This document shows, piece after piece, positions 58,628 to 64,000 of a stretch of 64,000 nucleotides of DNA; the first letter of the stretch is position 1; each line of letters begins with the position of its first letter. Below the pieces are notes generated by a model that was given only the letters and a program-made list of their open reading frames with translations, made no database searches and was not told the DNA's origin. The DNA comes from Papaver somniferum (taxonomy: Eukaryota > Streptophyta > Magnoliopsida > Ranunculales > Papaveraceae). Both the position numbers and the translations under genes were made by a program. The DNA lies in assembly GCF_003573695.1 (NCBI RefSeq), contig NW_020621936.1, forward strand, positions 2,046,001 to 2,110,000, read 5' to 3'.

Positions 58628-59125
58628 ACATCCCCACACTTATATTTTGCTATTCCTCGAGCAAAACAAAGATATTATGCAATTGATTTTTTTTTTTTTT
58701 TTTTTTTGCAAAAATATGGATAATAACCCACTCCTCCACACTTAAACATTACATTGTCCTCAATGTAACTGAGTCATCCAACGTAAAAATTAAGATGGGA
58801 AATGCAACAATAAAAAAATAAAAATAAAATAAGAGATAGAGTAGAGGGAACAAATCTGATGGGTTGACTCCCATGAAGCGAAATGTATTTGTTTCCCTGC
58901 TTTCAGTAGCACGTTCTCAAACAAGATGAGGTTGGTACCCCAAAGTACGCTGCAAATCATATATATACAGTCTGAAAAGTTGGGGATCAACCCAACTAAT
59001 TAGTTTTGATGAAAAGATGATCCTGCAGCAATGATGATTAGTACCCAGAGAGAAAAAACTGAACTCAGTCTTATATCAGTCAGAGAGTATTTTGCAACCA
59101 CTCCCCGGCAGCGGCGCCAAAAACT
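58628..59125 (-). other. Array internal region 2 (non-coding)
   Basis: Nearly identical to internal region 1, with a longer poly-T run near 58687-58707. Primer site at 59098-59119. Confidence 0.8.
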
Positions 59126-60750
59126 TGGTAGGCTCAAAAACCTACAATAATAATATTGCAAGTGCACAGTGTCTAACTAGTAGAACAATGGCAAGTACAT
59201 GTCGTTCCCTCGAGGAGTGTGAAATACTCAACCAACTAATATCAAAACTAATTAATTGATAAGATGATGTTTTAACGATTTTTCAGGAGTCTGGAACAAA
59301 ATGATATAATATAAAAATGGGTTATTAAGGTTTTCGGTTTCCACCAATTAATTATGCAAACTCTACTAACCTTTAAAAATATATTTCATGCTTTTATTTT
59401 CAAATACTGTTTCTCCGCTATAGTTTTCTTCGCTTCATGGGTAGTGATTTTAAAGCATTACCTATCAATCATTGCATACCACGTCTAGGGATTTAACCGA
59501 ATTACGAAATATCAATTCAAAAGCATAAATAATCAAGAAAATCACATAAACGAAATAACGATTAATCAATCAAATCATTATTAAGCATATATCAATGTAG
59601 AGTTTTCACAATTAATTGGTTTCTACCAAAACCCTAACAAACAATCTTGCAAATCATGGAGAAAAGGAAATCAAAACAGCAAAACCCTCTTCTCTATAAA
59701 TGGTCGTAGCCGCCCTCATGGTTTCTCAAATACTCCCCCTTTCTTATACACCTTCCTTTTATTTTATTTCATTAATCAAAGTATCAAAATAAATTATTCT
59801 ATGAAATATCTTGCATGCAAGTTGATGTCGTCATCAATATATTTCCCAAAATAATATTGCCACCTCGTTCTTCCAATGAAATAATAAACTCCCCTTATTT
59901 CCAAAATCTCCCAAATGAAGAAAGAGTTATTTTATTTCCAAAATAGTCACGTGTAAATATTCCTCAATTAATTCTCCACATGACAAATAAATTATCTTTC
60001 TTGGTGGAATATATTTGCAATAAACTAAGAAAGATAAAATAGTTCCCATTTTCAGTTTCCATGTGCCAACCCCACTTTGATTTCAATTCCTTTGCTGCAT
60101 TTCTGCCTCGCCTCTGAAACAATTTTATGCTGCTGATATATATGGAGATACCAGGCCATCTACATTTTGTCATTTTTTGTCATTGTGGTTGTTGATATAT
60201 GGAAATACCAGTCCAACCCATTTCATCATTGTGGTTGTTGATATATGGAAATACCAGGCCAACTCGGCTGCTGATACATGGAAATACCAGGCCAGCATAA
60301 TAAGTGCTGCTGATATATAGAAATACCAGGCTAACATAATAAGTATTGCTGATATATGGAGATACCAGGCCAGCATAAGAAGTGATGCTGATATAGAAAT
60401 ACCAGGCCAGCATAGTAAATGCTGCTGATATATAGAAATACCAGGCCAGCATAATAAGCTGCTGATGCATGGAAATACCAGGCCAGCATAATAAGTGCTG
60501 CTGATATATAGAAATACCAGGCCAGCATATTTCATCATTGTGGTTGCTGATATATGGAAGTACCAGGCCAACCACATTTTGTCATTTTCGTCGCAAACAC
60601 CATTATGTCTCACATTTTGTTGTTTATTCGCTGGATGATCGAATTCACTTGTACTTTCTACAAAAGCACTAAAATAGTATTAATAACTAAAATATTTTAT
60701 CCTAGCTAATATAAATATGGGTATAAAATGTAGCATTTACATGCTTATCA
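59126..60750 (-). repeat. Array LTR 3
   Basis: Begins on the plus strand TGGTAGGCTCAAAAAC and ends ATGCTTATCA at 60750. Minisatellite at 60129-60575. Confidence 0.9.
60129..60575. repeat. Minisatellite in array LTR 3
   Basis: About 11 units of the same repeat. Unit order matches LTR 1, including the TTTCATCATTGTGGTT variants near both ends. Confidence 0.9.
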
Positions 60751-60755
60751 CAGAC
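60751..60755. repeat. Target site duplication CAGAC, right copy
   Basis: Matches 54906-54910. Confidence 0.9.
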
Positions 60756-63700
60756 ACGCTATTGTAAACTACAGACTCGACAAATATAAGGTTTTCTAAA
60801 CTCGTGTAAGTGAGAGCTGACTGATAAATAGTAGGAACTTCTATATCATCAACACGACTAGTTAATCCTTGTCGAGAATGCAACAAAATAGACCATCCAG
60901 CTTCAGAAATATCTTTTGAGTAGAACACTTGTGTCGCTTCAGATGCAAGAATAAAAGGATCGTCCACAATTCTACCAATGCTTTTAATCTTTGACAAGTT
61001 AACCTTTATCACGTGTGAATATGTATCAACTTTGCATCCACTAATCTTATCTTCAACCCTGACCCAATCACAATAGAAAATTATTTCTTCAAATTTCACA
61101 TAATTCAACTTTATAATCTGCGTAACAATTCCATCATAGGTTATTTCTGCTTCCTTGAAATTTCTGTCCGTGGACTTGGCTCTATGCATTGTAATAGTTG
61201 TCATTGACACACCACTGTTCTGTGATATAACCTTCCCCTCGTAGTCTTGTGAACAGAAAGTGAATCCATTGACTTGGTATCTCTTATATGACTGCGCCTT
61301 GAAGAAAGGTCCCTGCACTAGTCGCCAAAGTACTGAATCCACATCATTAGCTTCTAACAACTGCAAGTTATTATGTGTGAGTCAGTTGCTTAACCAAGAC
61401 CACAATTTGTTTTACCATAAACCAGAATGGAAGCAAGTATATTACCTCGTCGCGTAACCAAGCCATCCAACTCTTTAAGGTATCATTGGACGAACTATTT
61501 GTCTGATCATTAGACCTGGCGTTGTCAACATAGGAATCGTACTTCCTACAATCAAACATAATTCAAGAAATCAGTATCTTAGTCTCGATTGTGGAAACAG
61601 TAACAACTACACATTAATTGTGAAAGTAGAAATTGCACTTGTCCTATAATTTTATTTTATTTTATTTTTCTGAATCACATATATTTATTAATGTTGAAAA
61701 AATTGTTATATTTCAATCACAAGAGCTAAATAAGAAGCAACATATATGGCCACCTAATTATCAAAGAAAATCCGACTCAAGAAAATGAAATTTATTCAGC
61801 TTAACAAAATCTGAAATACTAAGCATTTGAAGCCAGCGACTATGTGAAGCCACTATCCATGACCATATTTTGCCCAATTCAGGTAATGTAATGCAATTAA
61901 GTCGCTATACATGCTCATCTTACTATTTTTTAGGCATATACAAACTCCGATTGAATTCAAGAAACATGATTATAAGTTGTTATTTTTTGTTCTATGATTT
62001 ACTTCATCCACAAAACAACAGATCAGAGGTGTGAAAGTAGAAATTGTATCTTTGCCACTCATCCAATCCGACATACTTAGAGAGAATCCACTTGCGATCT
62101 TGTTCAAACTGAACTTGGGTTAAAGTAATATCCTTAGCATTACCCAAAGGCATCTCATCAGAAAACTCATCGTCATCATCTAAAAAGGCTTGTCGAGTAT
62201 GCTTGTGAGTACTATCACCATCTTTGGACAACTCCTCCATACAATACAAGCTAGCTTCTCGCATCGTATATCCTCTTGCAATGCACCCGTCAATGTACCT
62301 TTTATTGCGCACTAGTCCTTTGAAACCTTTCATTAACCTACAAATATCAGTAAGAAAAGATAAAAACTCAGTTGCAAAAACATTCAAATCATAAAAAAAT
62401 AAATAAAAAACAAACAAAGTCAGTTGTGGTGATTACCTCTCAAAGGGATACATCCACCTGAATCTGACCGAACTGCTGATCAAAGCTTTATCTGCTAGAT
62501 GAACCATCAGGTGAATACTGATAACGAAGAACGAAGGAAGAAAATGTTTTTCAAACACACACATTGCTTCAATCATACTAGCTTTATCTCTCAACAGATG
62601 TTGTCGGTTGATAACCTTCGCACACAGAACGTTGAAGAAGAAGATACTGATCTGGAGAAGAGAAACTCTCAGCTCCTTAGGTAGTGAAGTTGCAGTATGA
62701 ATCAACAATGGTAACAGATGTTGCATAACAACATGGTAATCGTCAGACTTAAAGTTCTTTAACTCGGGAGGATTCACGTTGACACAATTCCGAAGATTGG
62801 AAGAGAATCTGGAGGGAACCCTTAAGTTCTTCAAAATAGTACAAAAATCAACTTTCTCCTTCTTAGTCAGGGTAAAAGTACCATTCTCCATAGAAGTTTT
62901 ACCAGTAACATCATCCTTTTTCAGCCACAACTACTTTTTAACCCCCATTTCTTTCATATCTTAACGCGCAGCAGAACCATCTTTAGAATTGTTATTTCCT
63001 ATCAAAGTGTTAAGTATATGCTCTGTGATGTTCTTCTCTGTATGCATAACATCAGTAATATGTCAGATCGCGTTTGAACCCCAATTCGGAAAATCATGAA
63101 GAATAGACCTCCGTGAAAACAATGAGTGGTCACCGACCTTATCTTCTACATTAGAAGCGTCTTCATTTTCCCCTTCAGCTTTCCTTTTACGCTTTAGACT
63201 TTATGCCGATTGATGTTTCCCCTTACCCATCTTATAGCTGATATTACGAACAATCTCTTGTATTTGCAGACCTGTTAGTGGCTACGGTGCTGGACGATGA
63301 TCTGCCATTCCATTAAAATTCTTTTTATCATATCGATACTTGTGCTTTGACGGAAGCCATCTACGGTGTCCCATATAACAAATTTTCTTACTGAATGGCA
63401 AATAATCGACATCTGTTTCTTTTCCACAAGTAGGACATGCATAGTAGCCATGGGTTACACATCCAGAAAAAGTCCCCAACGCAGGAAAATCATGTATATC
63501 CCATAATAATCTTTCTTTCTTTACAAACTTAGTTTTAGTGAATGAGTCATATGTTAATACACCTTCATTCCATAACTTCTTCAACTCATCTATAAGAGGT
63601 TGTAAATAAACATCTACGTCCTTACCAGGTGCTCTAGGTCCTAATATCAACAACACCAGCAATGAAAATTCACACTTCATACACAAGGAAGGAGCAAAAT

Positions 63701-64000
63701 TTAAAGGTTGCATAATAATCGACCAACAACTATGAGCGGCACCAAAACATCCATTCGGTTGAACCCGTCAGTTGATATGGCAAGTGTAACATTCCTCGGT
63801 TCATTAGAAAACTTAGGAGAGAAGCTATATGTACATCGCCAGGCTGAAGAATCGACAGGATGACGCATAATGTTTATATCTGACTTGGCTCTAAAATGCC
63901 AAGTCATTGCCTCTGTTATCCATGGTTCACTATAAAACCTTTGCAGCCTTTTAATCACAGAAAAATTCCTAAACGTCTTCTGAGCAACCGTGGTCAGTTT
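60756..64000 (-). pseudogene. CACTA transposase (TNP2 / Transposase_21, DUF4218, DUF4216), N-terminus beyond the window
   Basis: Minus strand. Transposase_21 part: STDGFNRMD near 63765; a one-base shift near 63758; HSCWSIIMQPLNF; PGKDVDVYLQPLIDELKKLW; LSG-like GTFSGCVTHGYYACPTCGK (to about 63425). Further stops occur near 63285, 63200 and 63060; ITDVMHTEKNITEHIL follows. DUF4218 part (62930-62433): CVNVNPPELKNFKSDDYHVVMQHLLP and SVRFRWMYPFER. An exon of RNKRYIDGCIARGYTMREAS comes next (62340-62060). DUF4216 part (61360-60756): FYCDWV and DDPFILASEATQVFY. Introns are GT-AG where visible. The transposase cuts CACTA ends. The array interrupts its last exon. Several stops show it is dead. Confidence 0.85.

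Larger units (their letters stand above)
54911..60750 (-). mobile_element. LTR-internal-LTR-internal-LTR array of a small Athila-like non-coding element
   Basis: Three LTRs (1645, 1569 and 1625 bp) alternate with two internal regions of 503 and 498 bp. On the minus strand each internal region starts with a primer site like that of Athila elements (TGGCGCC(A/G)CTGCCGGGGA) and ends with a GTGTGGGG(G/A)TGT purine tract beside the next LTR. No gag or pol. The whole array, not each unit, is bounded by CAGAC. Confidence 0.9.
33582..64000 (-). mobile_element. CACTA (En/Spm) DNA transposon, one end at 33582, other end beyond the window
   Basis: The terminus CACTACACCAAATTT at 33582 is a classic CACTA end. 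The transposon's own DNA is 33582-37692, 54707-54910 and 60756 onward; the rest is inserted LTR elements with clear 5-bp duplications. Genes read on the minus strand: a TNP2-type transposase (from beyond 64000 to 60756), then a second ORF (37682-36140). About 7.6 kb of CACTA sequence is present and its other end is not seen. Confidence 0.85.

Overview
This window looks like transposon-packed intergenic DNA from a higher-plant nuclear genome. The evidence is plant-type Ty3/gypsy and Ty1/copia LTR retrotransposons with tRNA primer sites, a CACTA (En/Spm) DNA transposon with a TNP2-type transposase, GT-AG introns and AT-rich spacers. The families suggest a dicot or basal eudicot; I cannot name the species. 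I found no intact host gene, rRNA, tRNA or CRISPR array. Nearly every coding region is a broken transposon gene.

Layout. (1) 1-8425: a gypsy-type element without reverse transcriptase, RNase H or integrase. It keeps gag, protease, a spacer, and a six-exon gene on the opposite strand (4869-7587) ahead of an LTR. A second copy of its gag-protease half starts right after that LTR (8429-11661), giving an internal-LTR-internal arrangement. (2) 11662-16906, minus strand: the 5' half of another gypsy element (LTR, primer site, gag, protease), cut at 11661/11662. (3) 16907-33486: a Sirevirus-like copia element (A) whose 5' LTR is reduced to its last 49 bp and whose RNase H is split by a complete non-autonomous copia element (B, 20084-28792). 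(4) 33582 to beyond the right edge, minus strand: a CACTA transposon with its terminus at 33582, a second ORF (36140-37682) and a TNP2/DUF4218/DUF4216 transposase gene (60756-64000+). It carries two insertions. One is a Tat-lineage gypsy element at 37693-54701 (TSD CCTAT), itself carrying a solo LTR (42066-43636, TSD CTTCA). The other is an LTR-internal-LTR-internal-LTR array of a small Athila-like non-coding element at 54911-60750 (TSD CAGAC).

How the parts relate. The nesting gives a relative history: CACTA first, then the Tat element and the Athila-like array into it, then the solo-LTR parent into the Tat element. Separately, copia A came first, then copia B into it and a gypsy element into its 5' LTR. 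The most interesting signal is the antisense coding in both gypsy families. Each carries genes that converge on gag/pol, but the two products differ: a Transposase_28-like, coiled-coil, acidic-tailed protein in one, and a PEARLI-4-like protein plus a small acidic/basic protein in the other. All are damaged by stops or frameshifts but keep recognisable splice sites and domains.
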